From the NCBI GenBank assembly GCA_028386065.3, contig JAKUCV010004797.1, forward strand, positions 6,441 through 70,440: 64,000 nucleotides of DNA, in the 5' to 3' direction. Positions 23,363-36,250 of the stretch are shown here, piece by piece (within the stretch, counting starts at the first letter, position 1; the number at the start of each line of letters is the position of its first letter). Source of the DNA: Turnera subulata. Taxonomy: Eukaryota; Streptophyta; Magnoliopsida; Malpighiales; Passifloraceae. The position numbers and the translations under genes are program-made. Under the pieces are notes generated by a model. That model saw nothing but the letters and a program-made list of their open reading frames with translations, was not told where the DNA came from and did no database searches.

Positions 23363-26300
23363 ATGTGTATTTATCTGCAAGTGTGTGTGGGGGGTCACCT
23401 TGCTAGCTACAAAGCTACCTATCCCACTAATATCTCTAGCAGAAGACATATATATGGGGAGGAACAAAAAGGAGCCCACATCATGAAATATCCTTCTCTT
23501 GGTTATGGGAGATTTTTATTGTTATGAGTGTTTTTCCTCTTGGAAACCTCAATGCAACATGATCCAATTGGAGAGGAGCTGCAGCTTCAGTATATATATA
23601 TATAAATGAGAAAAAATAGTATGATAGTATACAGACCACAAGAAACGGTGTTATCAGTTTTCTCAACTTTGGAGGGGCAGAGGAGATTCTTCATTTGAGA
23701 ATGAAAGGCTATGGAGAGGAGAGAATTAAAGGGACCAAAGTGACACCAAGCATTCAATGACAGCTTGACATTACATAATAGTAAAATTTTATTTTTTATT
23801 TTTTCACTCCAAATTTATAAAAACCACCAAATTTCAAAGTAGCATTATTGTTGTTGCACTTGTGTGTTGTGTGATGTGAGATGTTTCCCATTCTTTGTAA
23901 CTTCAATGGTGGAACCATTAGTCCAATGGGAGAATGAATGGTCTTGCTTTCTGATACTGCAATGTGTACCCTTTGCCAATAAATATGTACTTAACAACTT
24001 TGAATTTTTCTGTCCCTCTCTTTTTTTTTTCTTTTTTTTCCTTCTGAAACACATGAATTATGTTTAATATGTTCTCAATATACCCTTTTCAGGTGTTTAG
24101 ATAATGTGTTTTGCAATTTTTGTTTTTGGATTTTGAGAGCTCATCACTCAGATCTTGGATTTTTCTCAATTGTATCTGGAGGAGACCAATTTTGTACCTA
24201 GTATACCAGTGAATTATAGGCTGGGGGAATGGAGACACTACTGACACAACAATTCTCAGTCTTTTTGAATTTATTGGAAATTTTATGAATTAAGCATTAA
24301 AAAGGGATTAAAATGCTAAGAGAAAAAAGAAGAAATGCAATTCATATATATAATCTGTGGTAGAACACTAGAACAGATGTCACAAAAATATTCTCCCATT
24401 TTGTGGGTTACATGAAGAAGGAACATGGTTGCATTTATATGCTCTCCATGACTTGACTCTATCAACTCTACAAATCACCTTTTCCATGGATGAATACAGG
24501 TTAGTGAGGAGCAAAAGCTATTGGAAGTTTCCACTTTAATATGGAAAAGCTGATATTGCACATGTAATTATGCAGTCTTTTTTGTCTGATATACTGATAT
24601 ATCTGCACTATGAAGAGCATAATGTTTCTCTCTATATAAGCACCATACATGAATTTAAAAAATACCAAAAACTATTTCAAACAAATCAATATGCATATTT
24701 CATATTTGTACCTTGATTAGCAGAGGAGGTGTTGCAGAATCAAGTATTAGCAATCTTTTGAGTCTTTGTGTTACAAATGACTGGTATAGTAGTGAAGGTG
24801 GGAAAGAGTCTACCTAATGATATTTAAAGATAAACCCTGATTAGTTTCAAAAAAAAAAAAGATAAACCCTGATTGCCCTGCTAATAAAATATTGACAAAT
24901 CTGGATTTCCTTGATAGGATTGCCAAATTGCCTGGCTATAATTAGAAGATACACTTACCTAAACAGGATTAGGAAATCTGTCTGATCATTGGCAACAGTT
25001 ATTAATTAGGTAACAGAATTGATTACATTGCCTTTTACAAACCACATACCATAATTAAAATATTAGCTGTCTTGAAAAGGTAACAGCTTGTATTGAGACA
25101 CTTAATTTCCAAAGGAACAAAATTATTGTTTTGGACTGTTACCCATTCAAAGCTTCAAATCTTCTTGTCAAGGCTAAATAATTATGAAACCACCTTTTCG
25201 TCTATAACAACATGTCCTTAATTTAGTAATATTCAACAACAATATCCTTTCTTTCCGCTTGAAAAGCTAAAGAAACAGTCTCTGTTTCAATAGTATCATA
25301 CTACCAAATTGGCTTGCTTCTTTAAATTGCTCTTAATACCCAGACCTGCAGATATTAGAAATTTGCAGGAAAAGGAGAGCAGTAGTATCTCTCTCAAAGA
25401 GTGCAAAATCTTATGCAGACCCCTGAGCTTTATTATCATTGAAAGAGACCGTACTATATTATGCAAATAGCAATTTGTGATGATTAAATGGGTGCACTAT
25501 TAGAAAAAGACATGTCACAAAAGGGACTGCTCAATATCAAATAGCAGCACTTAAATGGGAAAATGGGGCCAATTCCAAAAAAAATCAAGCCATCTTGTGT
25601 TGGAGTGTAGTGCAAAACAGATAGCTAATATGAAATCTTGAGTGTATAATTTAGTAGGAGAATATAAAAAGGATGAACTTAATAAGAGCCAAATGTAGAC
25701 AAAGTGCAGAATCTGACATGTAGTTAGGAAAAGTTGGTCAATGCTCCTGAAGGCAACATAATTGAGCTTTTTGATTGGTTGCTTTGTTGGTGTCATCACT
25801 AGCTAAACTGCAAAAGAAAACAAAAAAAGATATTGGGTGGCATGTGTGGTAATGCAAGATTCTACGTGTTTCAATTAGGGGTAGATACAAAGGTCAAATG
25901 AAAAAAAAAAAAAACACAGAAAAATATTTCTGGTGTTCTTATTTCACACTAATAATAATTCCTTTACTTTTTTAACACACACAATTACCACAAAACCCAT
26001 GGTAATTTTACATAACGCAGAATGCTATATAACGCACGATTAATCCTATCACAAACCATAGGAAAGAGTGGGATCATGAGCATCTCAAAGGTACAAGAAG
26101 CAGTAAAGGTGGAAGGATAATATGCCCACATAGAGTTAATGGTAGGGTACATTACCTGCAAAGGTGAATATTCATTTCCTCCTTTACAGCTTCACAGTTC
26201 TTAGTATCTAGTCCATGGAGCCATAATCATCTGAATCAGTACTGATACGTTCGGAGTACTATTTGTTAGGTAGAACAATTAATAGAATGAGTATCGTGAG

Positions 26301-28600
26301 GTTTGCAAGCCGATTCAAGCTTTTAATCAAGTCTAAACGAATTAAAACCATGTACATTTGAGCCAAACTTAATCAAGTTGGTTCAAATTTAAGGTAACGA
26401 GCTTAAACGAGCTCGAACTATTCGTTTACCAATCGAGATCTAGCTCGAGCCTAAAAATTAAAACTCGATCGAACTTGCAAGCCATTTCCTCAACTAGTCG
26501 AGTCGAGCTAGTTCGGCCTGACTCGGCTAGTTTTGGCCCCTCTTTTAACAATTTCACCCAACATTTTAAACCGGCAGAATAACATACCGACACACCATCC
26601 AGTGATGTCCATTTTCTTGTACATGAACAACAAAGAAATGATGCATAAGTGGTCCTGTCCTAAACTGAAGCCCACTAGTTTGTGAATATGGTCCCAACCA
26701 ATTTGCTCCAATCCATATAGGATATTCATAGACTGTCGAGTCTTGTAGTTAGCATTTTGTTGTAGACTCTAGATGTAATGGCAAAGTTTGACCTTTTTCT
26801 AAATAGATTTTTTTTTCTTTTATCAATGTAGTGGCAAGTCTGTCTTCAATCAACATTTTGATAGTCTCCATTTTCTTTTTGGTAGATCGAAATGACGATG
26901 ATCTGCATAATGAGCCGAAAACAATGACTGGTCCTTTAGTTCCCACTATGTGGAGAAAGCCCAAAAAATTACACATGAAAACCATGCTTGTTTTATGCAT
27001 GACTGTTGTCTATTCAGCAACAAGAATGCATGTCATGTGGAGAAAATATAACCTCAAAAGCATTTGCCATGAGTTGTAGCTAGAGACCAATAATGGTGGC
27101 AATGTCAAGAACCAATCAATACCAATAACAACAATACCATTTCCCTTGTATGATGACAAACATATTATGGTTAAGCATTCTAGTAAACTTGAAGAAGGAA
27201 TTTTACAAAAGAATAATGATACCGATGAGATTCGAACACTCAATCTAATAAGAATGCTGACGGAATCTCAATCAACTAAGTCAATATTCAATATTGGACA
27301 ACAATCTAAAATGTAAAAATTTGGAAGTAAGAAAATAGATGCGGACAAATTGTGTTGTTATGAAGATGAAATACTCTGCATGAAATTGAGTAATTGCAAA
27401 ACTTTATGAAAGATAATACAGTCAAATACCATGGCCTTGCCATAGATCAACATGGGTTTATAGTCTGCTGGGCCTGGTAACGAGGGCTTGTGACCCAAGT
27501 GTAGGCAATAAGTGTTTTGGGCCAATTTTCAAAGAGCCCACATCTAAAGGTAGTGTATGGGTTCGCTGTTTTCATTGGCCTAAAATATAAAATGCACATA
27601 TGTGTACGTATTTTTGCCAATGCATATGCGTACATATAAAAAACAATAGCCTTCTTCAAAATGGAATCACATTGCCAATGTACAAGTATGGATTGGATGG
27701 GCAATGACATTTAGTCTCCGGTAGCCATTGCTACTACCAAATGTTAGTAAACGGTAAAAGTTGAAAGATAGCTTTCCTAAGTACAAAGGAAAAAACTTCA
27801 GCTATGAAAGCAAGAGGAAGATTTTATAGTAAATCAAAAAAGGATAATGATGAGAAAAAGAAAAGTAAAGCATACAAAAGGAAGCAGGCATAGGACGTTC
27901 TAATAAAAAAAATTAGTTTTCACTATAATTTGTTAATGATTCTAGAATTGGACGAGGGATAGAATATCTTTTGATGGCTTTATTCTATTATAATAGTTAA
28001 AAGCTAACTCTAAAATAAGACATATAAGTCTCAGTGTCCCGCTTGACCAAAAAAAAAAAAACCGAAAAGATGTAGAATATAAAATATTTGTGGACAAGTA
28101 CTCATCTCTAATGTAATCAGAATTCAATTTTTTCTGTCATGTAATAATTAACCAAAATAATATTTATAACAAGACATACGTATTATCATTGAAATTGACC
28201 ATTATAAAGCAATATATTGTTTCGAATTTCGAAGTATTATAAAGCAATAAATAATTTTATGATAGAAAAATAAAATAATTTTTTTGGTTGGTATAAATTG
28301 ATTGGTTCATTTTATATTGGATTTCCAAGTAATACATTTGGGGATTGGAAATAGGAATAACCTTTTTTATTTTGGAAATTGGAATAACCTTTGGTGGGTC
28401 ATATTCTAGACACACCTTGATCTAGCTTTTTTTAACTTTAGGATTATTAATTATAAAAACTATAAAAATATTTAAGACTCCAAATGGGAAAGTTTCCCTC
28501 TAAATTTATTTATTTATTGTTTTTTAATTTTTTGTTGGGGTGTGGTACAAGAAAAGAAAATGTAAAAAATTAACCAGGAAGGAGGCTGGCTCTTATACCT
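23363..28600. other. Gene-poor intergenic stretch
   Basis: Contains the GH3 upstream region, simple repeats and AT-rich DNA. The part at 26290-26545 is rich in CTCGAGC/GAGCTCGA words and ends, reverse-complemented, AGGGGCCAAAACTAGCC, which resembles a degraded hAT-type end; I could not find a matching other end. No protein gene, tRNA or rRNA is seen. Confidence 0.55.
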
Positions 28601-28621
28601 TTCTCTCATTTTCGTTACAAA

Positions 28622-28641
28622 GGGTTTAGGGTTTTAGCCCA
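28622..28641 (+). promoter_or_regulatory. Telo-box plus site II element upstream of the ATAD3 gene
   Basis: GGGTTTAGGGTTTT (28622-28635) is a telo-box-type motif and the adjoining AGCCCA (28636-28641) is the complement of a TGGGCT site II element. In plants this pair is common in promoters and leaders of genes for ribosomal and mitochondrial proteins, which suits the gene that follows. Whether it lies before or after the transcription start is unknown. Confidence 0.6.
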
Positions 28642-28704
28642 AAAGGGTTTTTTCGGTTGAAGCAAAACCAAAGAGAAGAAGAAGGAAGAAGAAGCAGAAA
28701 AATA

Positions 28705-31700
28705 ATGGGAAAAGCGAGTGCAATAGGGGGATTAGTCTCCGCCATAGCAGCCGCCGCTGCTGGCGGCGCTTCCATCTCCCAATCCAACTTCGTCTCCTTC
28801 GCCGATAACACATTCAGTTTCCCTCCCTTCACTTCCAGCCACCCTCCTCCTCAGCAACAGCAATCGTCGTCTTCTTCTCCCTCTCCCGGCCAACCTCTGC
28901 CTCCCAATTTGGCCCAGCAGATTGCCGCCGCCGCCGCCGCTGCTGCCGCCGGTGGTGGTGATGGTGATTCTGCTTCCAGAGCACCACCCAAGAACAGCAA
29001 CCCGCATCCTCGAACCAGTTCTGCTGGGTTCGATCCCGAGGCGCTCGAGAGAGGCGTCAAGGCCTTGAAAGAGATCGCTAATTCCTCCAATGCTAAAAAG
29101 GTTTGTTCTGTCGTCTGTTTCCTCTTCTGGGTTGTTTTCGGATTTTTAAAAAATATGTGGGTTTTTGTGTTGTGTGTCCTGCTTTTCTATTTGTGGAATA
29201 TTTTTTTTTTTGCATGCTTAAAGATGGAGGCTTTTCGTTGGATTTTGTTCTCTCGTATTTGAAATTAACAAAATTGGGCTCTTCTCGATTGCAATTCAAG
29301 AGCTTTTAATGACGTTGTGGATGCAGGTGTTTGAAACTATAAAAACGCAAGAAGCTACTAGGCAGGCAGAGTGGGCTGCCAAGGCTGCAGAGTTCAAGGC
29401 ACAGCAAGCCCTGGCTGAAACTGTAAGATACCACTTCATCCTTAATTTGCAGTAGCCTTACCTATCTCCAGCAGACTAGCGTAGTTGAATTGTCTATGGT
29501 TCTTTTCTTTTGTTCTTGATGAGCGTACTTGACCTGTCCCTTATGATGGGTTGCGTGGACTTGGGCATTTTGCAACCTGAATGTTGTACATTTTTTAGGA
29601 TTTTGAACCATTGTCCTAAGCTATTTTTTTGGTTTGTCAGATGATCATTTCTAGCTACTTCATTCCAAAAATTTACTTTCCTTACAATGTACAATTGGTA
29701 CAAAGATAAATGACGCATCATGGTTTCTTTTGGCATTGTTTGGCTTTTATAAATTTTAAGGCATGCTTATTTCATTTATGCAGCGGGCTAAAATTTAAAG
29801 TCAGGTACTCGTTAAGTTTTTCTATGCTCTTGGGGCATGCCAATGGTCATTACTGTTTTCTGTTTGTTATACTGGAGGTTTGGATTTATTTTTCTTGTGA
29901 GAGTCTGAGAAAATAGGATACTGAGCCCTCACATAAGTTTTGGGGCTAGAAGATTGTATATAGGGGATTTGCTACTTCACACTTCACAGCCAGGCGTTCT
30001 GATTCTTCACTGGTTCTTCTTCCATTTGCTGCCTTTTGTTTGACAGGAGAAGAAAAAAGTGGTATTTGAGGAACAGAAAAAACTGGCGCAACATCAAGCG
30101 CAAACTAAATCCCAAATGGCTCGTTATGAAGATGAACTTGCAAGGAAGAGGATGCAGGCATGTTTCCTTAATGTGGTTTGGTTAATAGGATTTGTTAATG
30201 GAGGGAGTTTAATAGGATCTTGTTACAGGCTGAGAACGAACTCCAAAGGCAAAGGAATCAGGAGCTTGTCAAACTTCAAGAAGAATCATCAATAAGGCAG
30301 GAGCAGGCTCGGCGAGCCACAGAAGAACAGATTCAAGCACAACGGCGGCAAACAGAAAGGGAGAAAGCCGAGATAGAACGTGAAACAATAAGAGTGAGAT
30401 CTATGGCTGAAGCAGAAGGGAGAGCGCATGAAGCAAAGCTAGCTGAAGATGTGAACCGGAGAATTCTCATTGATCGTGCAAATGCTGAGAGAGAGAAATG
30501 GGTTGCTGCTATTAATACTACTTTTGACCATATTGGAGGTATAAAATAACTCATTTTCTCTCAACTAAAATGTTAGTATGGCAGAATCAGCTCTTGCTGG
30601 ATATTATCTAATTTCATCTTGTTGTAAAGAAACTTCTTTAATTAATTATTTATTTTTATGACAACAAAAATCTCTATGCCAGTAATGTTATGCTTCAATG
30701 CTTATTCTATTCATTCAGTTTTCTGAAATATGTTGAAGCTAATTGTTATCGGTTGGATTTCATAAATTCTTTCATTATTGGTTATATTCCGTAAAATTTT
30801 ACATTTATTTATGCACTCAAAGGAGCTTCAAAGATATCGCAATTTACCATTTCCTTTTCTCTCCTGCTTAAGAAGCTTTTGGTTAAACTATCGGTTAGCC
30901 AAAACTGTGTCGAGACTAGGTTGAACTCTATGAAAAGAAAAGGATAGTCGTAGAAACACTACTGTGGAGCTATTTATTTTCTTGTGCAAATACAAGTTCC
31001 TTAACAGTTAGCTAGGGTGTCTTCCCTTTCTTATCCATGATTCAGACTGCCTTTGCACTGTAGATCTTCATTCTCTTGTTTAAGGTTCATGAAAATCAGG
31101 AAAAGAAAGGTCCTATTGTTTGATTGAATCATAATTTTAAAAGCATTTATCTCAAGCTTAAATCGAGGCAAGGAATGGTTCTTTCCCTAACACCAAGTTC
31201 CCCTTCTTGCTGGAAGGACATGCTATATAATCCTCTTTTAATATGTTGACATCACTTGCTGAGTGACATTGTTTTTTCCTGAGATTTTTATGTTCAAAGA
31301 AATCATAATAAGTTCAATATACATTTGTCTGTAGCTTTAGATGGAGACAGTAAATGTTTCTTTTGTCTCAAGTCACTCTTTTGAGATGTATGCTTCAAAT
31401 TGTTGCTTGGGATAATATCTGAAATGTTGATTCATCTTTCTTGCTATAGGTGGTTTGCGTGCTATTTTAACAGATCAAAATAAGCTGATTGTTGCTGTTG
31501 GGGGTGTGACAGCTCTCGCAGCCGGGGTTTATACAACAAGGTAAATACTCTAATTTCACTTCCAAATCTCACAAAACAAGGGAAATTTAAGTTCATGATG
31601 GCTGGGGCATTGCTTTGAAATGAGCCCCTTTGTCCCAGATTATTTGTCTACTCAATTTTTGTTTGTTTTTCCAACTTTATCCTTCGAGATTTTTGTTTCT

Positions 31701-34700
31701 AATACACAAGGTTTCCCCCTCAACCCCTAGATTTAATAAGCGGCATAGTTGGAAAGTTTACTTTGGCTGGTAAATATTTTGGGACAGCCAAAAATATAGG
31801 ATGGAGGAAGTACAGCTTATTCAATAACTAATCTGCATGTGAGGCCATAGTAAATGTGGAATTTCTACATTGTTGGGCCTTGTGTTCGCAGTTTGACAGA
31901 ATCTGTTTGGGTTTGTATTGGATGGCTTGCACCGTTGATATGAACCATGTAATGCTGATTGAGTGTCCTTGAGTATGAGCTTTTTACCTAATCTGGTTAG
32001 TTGAAGAGCTGACACTGCTCAATTCTCCTATTGTGGATGTTTCATGGACTATAGCTCTGTGCATGAAACTCAGATTTGTAATGCAAATACTTAAAAGGCA
32101 ATATGCTGGTTCAGATGTGTAGTTACATAAACATTTACAGGATGCAGAAATACACATTAATTTTTTTATGGCTAATCATTAAAGCTTTAAGCTGATTTAT
32201 CTCAATTTTGGAATGCAGAGAAGGTGCCAGGGTGATTTGGGGCTATGTGGATAGAATATTAGGACAACCATCACTAATCAGAGAATCTTCCAGGGGGAAA
32301 TACCCTTGGTCAGGATTATCTACCCGTGCCATGAGCACTATGTCACGTAGTGCTAATGCAGGGTCAGCTTCCAAAAATGGAAATGGGTTTGGTGATGTAA
32401 TTCTGCATCCTTCTCTTCAAAAGAGAATTCAGCAGCTTGCTGGTGCAACTGCCAATACCAAGTCTCACCAAGCTCCATTCCGGAATATGCTTTTCTACGG
32501 GCCTCCAGGAACAGGGAAGACAATGGCTGCTAGAGAGTTGGCTCGTAAATCTGTATGATATGTAGCTCTTAACTTATTGCTGGTGTCATCTTTTCTTTTT
32601 GTTGTGGAAGTATACTGCATTATTTAGTAATATCATTGCTTCAGTGATGTGGCATTCTGTTCTGTCATTGGAGACTGTTTTACTTGATGGAATACCGTTT
32701 TCCAGGCAGATCATTCAAATCTCAAGTCCACATTCTGTTCAAACACAGTGGTTTCCCGTTGGATTTTGGTCGTTTCAAAATGAAAAATATTATGTTAAGA
32801 GATGTTTGTTGCTGGGAATCGTGATTGTAGGTCAAACATTTGCTGCTATATTAGGCTAGCTAGTTAAGGACACGTTTTAGTTCTGTTCTTTGTCTTCTTT
32901 CTCTTATTTATAAATTCCATGCAGGGATTGGATTATGCATTGATGACGGGTGGAGATGTTGCTCCTCTAGGGCCTCAGGCTGTTACAAAGATCCATCAGT
33001 TGTTTGATTGGGCTAAGAAGTCACGTAAGGGTTTGCTGCTATTCATTGATGAAGCAGATGCATTTCTGTGCGAGTAAGTTGAAATCACAACTTGATTGAT
33101 TTCACAAATATTTCCATTGTCGTTTTCTATCTTTAAAGGATACCTGCAAAAAAAGTTGGATCAAAAGCTATATACTTCTGGAATTATTTGGATATGTGAA
33201 ATACATAGTATGACCTTATTTACTAAACCTTCTCAAGTGATAAGTTGCTGTATTCTTTTCTTTAGAATTGATTGGTAAATATCCATCCATCTGACTAAGT
33301 AGCATGCAAAGTGTAGATTAAATTGAGGGCATCAAATTCAGCTTTCCATTCTTTAAAAGATGTGTACCTATACAATGTTTTAAAACTGAGGTTCACTATT
33401 GATGAGTCCAAATATCAGCTATCTTTCATACTATGCAAAGGAAATATGGCCGATCCTGTAGAGTAGAGTTCCATTGTCCTGGATCTGTTGTCTGAATTCA
33501 GAAATTCTGGTAAGAGAGTCCTGCGAGATGGTAGTCCCTTGGTTGGCTCTTGGGGTGCAATCGTTGTAGCCACGTCCTTGAATCCTTTGATTGGTCTCTA
33601 TTTGAATTCTGTTGACCTAATACAGGTGGTTTGGGTTTGTCAGGATCCCAGATATTCCCTTATGGGATGGTGTTATTTTCTCATTGGAAAGTGAGAATCA
33701 CCATCCCTGACCCACTAACACCTTTTGCAACAAAGTATAGTTCTTAACAGAAAAGTTACCTTGCCAAAAGTATTAGCAAGAGTGATCGAAGAGTGTGATG
33801 AATATCATCACCCTTAATTAAGGAGCTTAATACATTCATTAGTGTGTATAGAGTAGGTAAAGAGCTTAATACATTTGAATGAATTACATTTTTATTCTAT
33901 TAAAGTTTTTTATGTTTTTAGATTAAGGGCACATGTCAGAAACACAAGAGAATCATTTTATCCATAGTTTAGTAAATGTTTTGAAAGTATAAACTTTGCA
34001 TGCCCTATGCTGATGGTATGCAGTCACTGGAAACACTTTTAATATTGTGCAACTGTTTGATGCTGTTGATCAAGAAGTTAAAGTTATTGGATGATAATGT
34101 CCTGAACGACCAAATGTAGCATCATGCTTGTGGAAACACAATCTCCACTTTTGATCGGGATCCCCGTTCAAAAGGATTGACTGAATTTATTGACTGAACA
34201 TTGCAGGAGAAATAAAACCTACATGAGTGAAGCTCAAAGAAGTGCACTAAATGCTCTTCTTTTCCGCACCGGTGACCAGTCCAAGGATATAGTCCTTGCT
34301 CTTGCCACAAATCGCCCTGGTGATCTTGATTCAGCTGTTGCCGACCGTATTGATGAAGTCCTGGAATTTCCCTTACCTCAGCAAGATGAGCGCTTCAAGT
34401 TGCTTAAGCTCTATTTGGATAAATACATTGCTCAGGCTGGAGAGAGAAAATCTGGAGGCTGGTTCAAGAATTTGTTCAAAAAGCAACCACAGAGGATAGA
34501 AATCAAGGGTCTGACCGATGAGCTTCTAAAGGAAGCTGCAGAGAAAACTGAGGGATTTTCGGGTAGGGAAATCGCGAAATTAATGGCGAGTGTGCAGGCT
34601 GCAGTTTATGGAAGTCCAGAGTGCGTGCTTGACCCAACCCTGTTCCGTGAAGTGGTAGATTACAAAGTTGCAGAACATCAACAGAGAAGTAAACTTGCTT

Positions 34701-34729
34701 CTAAATCAGATGGAAAGAATGTTCAATAG
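28705..34729 (+). CDS. ATAD3: ATAD3-type mitochondrial AAA-ATPase
   Basis: Eight exons join in frame: 28705-29100, 29327-29422, 30047-30157, 30229-30538, 31450-31540, 32219-32552, 32925-33073 and 34207-34729, giving 669 residues. ATAD3 proteins sit in the mitochondrial inner membrane and help organise membranes and nucleoids. Visible parts: an Ala/Ser/Pro/Gln-rich N-terminus with a GCC-encoded poly-Ala run, a charged coiled coil in exons 2-4, a hydrophobic segment (about 317-334), Walker A GPPGTGKT (about 429-436), Walker [11 protein letters not shown] (about 484-493) and a sensor-1 TNRP motif. Start is the ATG at 28705; the frame is open upstream but has no earlier ATG. Intron 3 has a GC donor (CAG|GCATGT at 30158) and all others are GT-AG. 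Some plants carry several ATAD3 paralogues; this window shows one plus a duplicated 3' flank. Confidence 0.95.
31624..31812. mobile_element. Possible Stowaway-like MITE in an ATAD3 intron
   Basis: Lies in the intron between exons 5 and 6. The left end CCCCTTTGTCCCAGATTATT and the reverse-complemented right end CTTCCTCCATCCTATATTTT are diverged but share the CTCCNTCCATCCC-like start of Stowaway elements. Boundaries are approximate. Confidence 0.35.
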
Positions 34730-36008
34730 GTGGTGGTGCTTGTTATTTCATACTTTTAGTCTTAGGCTTAAGGAGAAGAAAAGGAAGATGAGCAACTTAG
34801 CTAACCTGCGCATCCTTATTCTTTTTGGCGTTCATTGTATTGTTACCCTTATGCTTCCCTGATGGGTAAATTTTGAGACATGGTTATGCTATTTTTAGAA
34901 TATTTGATACTCTAGAGTCTATACTTCATTCATGTGACAAATTCCATTTTGTCGTTAGTCCTACATAATGACAAAGTTCCAAACTAGTCCAAATTTGGTC
35001 TTATGATCATGTTGGTGTTTCCTATACTCGCCCTCTGGACATGCAATAATTATAACGTCTAACTTTATTAATTATTTGGCATATAAAATCTGAGCATTTT
35101 CTTATTTTTTTAAAAAAAAAAGTGTTATGTCTACACATTATTATTTTGTAAATTATCCGTAGGCAAGGGAGAGGAAATTAGTCATTTTTCATAGTTGTAT
35201 TCCTCCCAACTTTCCTCTTCTCAACCCATCACAACCGGTGAAAAAAGTCACACTTATTTTCTGCTCAACCCATCACAAATCGGTGAAAAAAGTCATAAAA
35301 CTCATATGTGACTTCTTTTCACAATTGAAAAAAAAAAGTCATATGTGACATTTTTATAGATGAATATCTATCATACTATACGTACAAACTTAATACAATT
35401 AGTCCAGGATGGAGCAAGGTAGAATTATTCTTAGTATGGAGCAATACAATTAGTCCAGGATGGAGCAAGGTAGAATTATTCTTAGTATGGAGCAAAGTAG
35501 AATTATTCTTAGGATGGGAAGGATAGGAAACTTAATACAATTACAATTAGTTCATGATGGAGCAAAGTATAATTAATTATTATTAGGATGGGATTGGAAG
35601 GTTTGGAAAAGACAATCTTCCCTCCAAACTCCAAATCATCAACAGAGAACATGAACATGAGCAACTCAGCTAACCTCTGCCCATTCTTATTCTCCTTATT
35701 CTTTTTTGTGCGTCCATTGTATTGTTACCCTCCTTATGCTTCCCTGTTGATGGGAAATTTTGAGACATGCTTATGCCATTTTTAGAATATTTGATACTCT
35801 AGAGTCCATACTTATACCATCTAATTTTATTAATTATTTAGCATATGAAATTTGAGTTTTTTCTTAATTTTTTACATTATTATTTTGTAAATTATTGCTA
35901 GGGTAAGAGAGTGAGGAAATTAGTCCTTTTTTTATAAGAGTACAGAAGAGACAGAAAAAAAAATACATACTGCAATTAAGGAAGAGGAAGAAAGAAGAAG
36001 AAGATAAG
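34730..36008. other. Duplicated 3' flank of the ATAD3 gene
   Basis: Positions about 34775-35190 and 35640-35935 are diverged direct copies: both hold an ATGAGCAAC word, then TTGTATTGTTACCCT, TTTGAGACATG and ATTTGATACTCTAGAGTC in the same order. The copy at 35640 also keeps a CATCAACAGAGAA piece matching the end of the last ATAD3 exon. Between them lie repeated pieces with CAACCCATCACAA and GGTGAAAAAAGTCA. No intact gene in this stretch. Confidence 0.65.
35392..35590 (+). repeat. 51-bp tandem repeat, degrading to the right
   Basis: The block starting AATACAATTAGTCCAGGATG at 35392 repeats at 35443, so the unit is 51 bases. Two nearly identical units are followed by shortened and diverged ones to about 35590. 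It lies between the two copies of the ATAD3 3' flank. Confidence 0.85.
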
Positions 36009-36062
36009 ATGGAATCAAGCAACGCAGGCGAGGGAGGAAGCGGAACAAGTGGCGGTGGTTAG
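36009..36062 (+). pseudogene. Possible orphan first exon, 17 codons
   Basis: An ATG preceded by a purine-rich leader (GGAAGAGGAAGAAAGAAG) opens a 17-codon Gly/Ser-rich frame that ends at a TAG. A GGTG|GTTAGT site at its end could be a weak splice donor. The leader and low-complexity start look like the beginning of a plant gene. The large solo LTR begins 146 bases downstream, and no continuing exon can be found beyond it. It could be the remnant of a gene broken by that insertion, or chance. Confidence 0.3.
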
Positions 36063-36212
36063 TTGTAGCAAGGACATGACACATGTATTTGCTACCATAT
36101 ATTTATATTTGAAATAAGAAATAATAAAAAAATTTCTTATATATTTTTTTCTTCTATTTATTTATTCAGAAATAATTATGTAAACTAATATTGATATACT
36201 TGTTTTTATGTA

Positions 36213-36250
36213 ACAGCCCGGGTAAAATTTTTGATTTTTACCGGGACTGT
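36213..36250 (+). repeat. Hairpin at the LTR 5' terminus
   Basis: The arms ACAGCCCGGGTAAAA (36213-36227) and TTTTACCGGGACTGT (36236-36250) pair at 13 of 15 positions around an 8-base loop. The same structure is seen at the start of the LTRs ending at 453 and 13764. At 15130 the arms are changed but still pair. Confidence 0.75.

Noticed and set aside
24830..24880. Duplicated GATAAACCCTGATT around an A run, like a tiny retroposon
   Set aside because: Only about 15 bases between the copies; too short to be an element. Likely a local slippage duplication.
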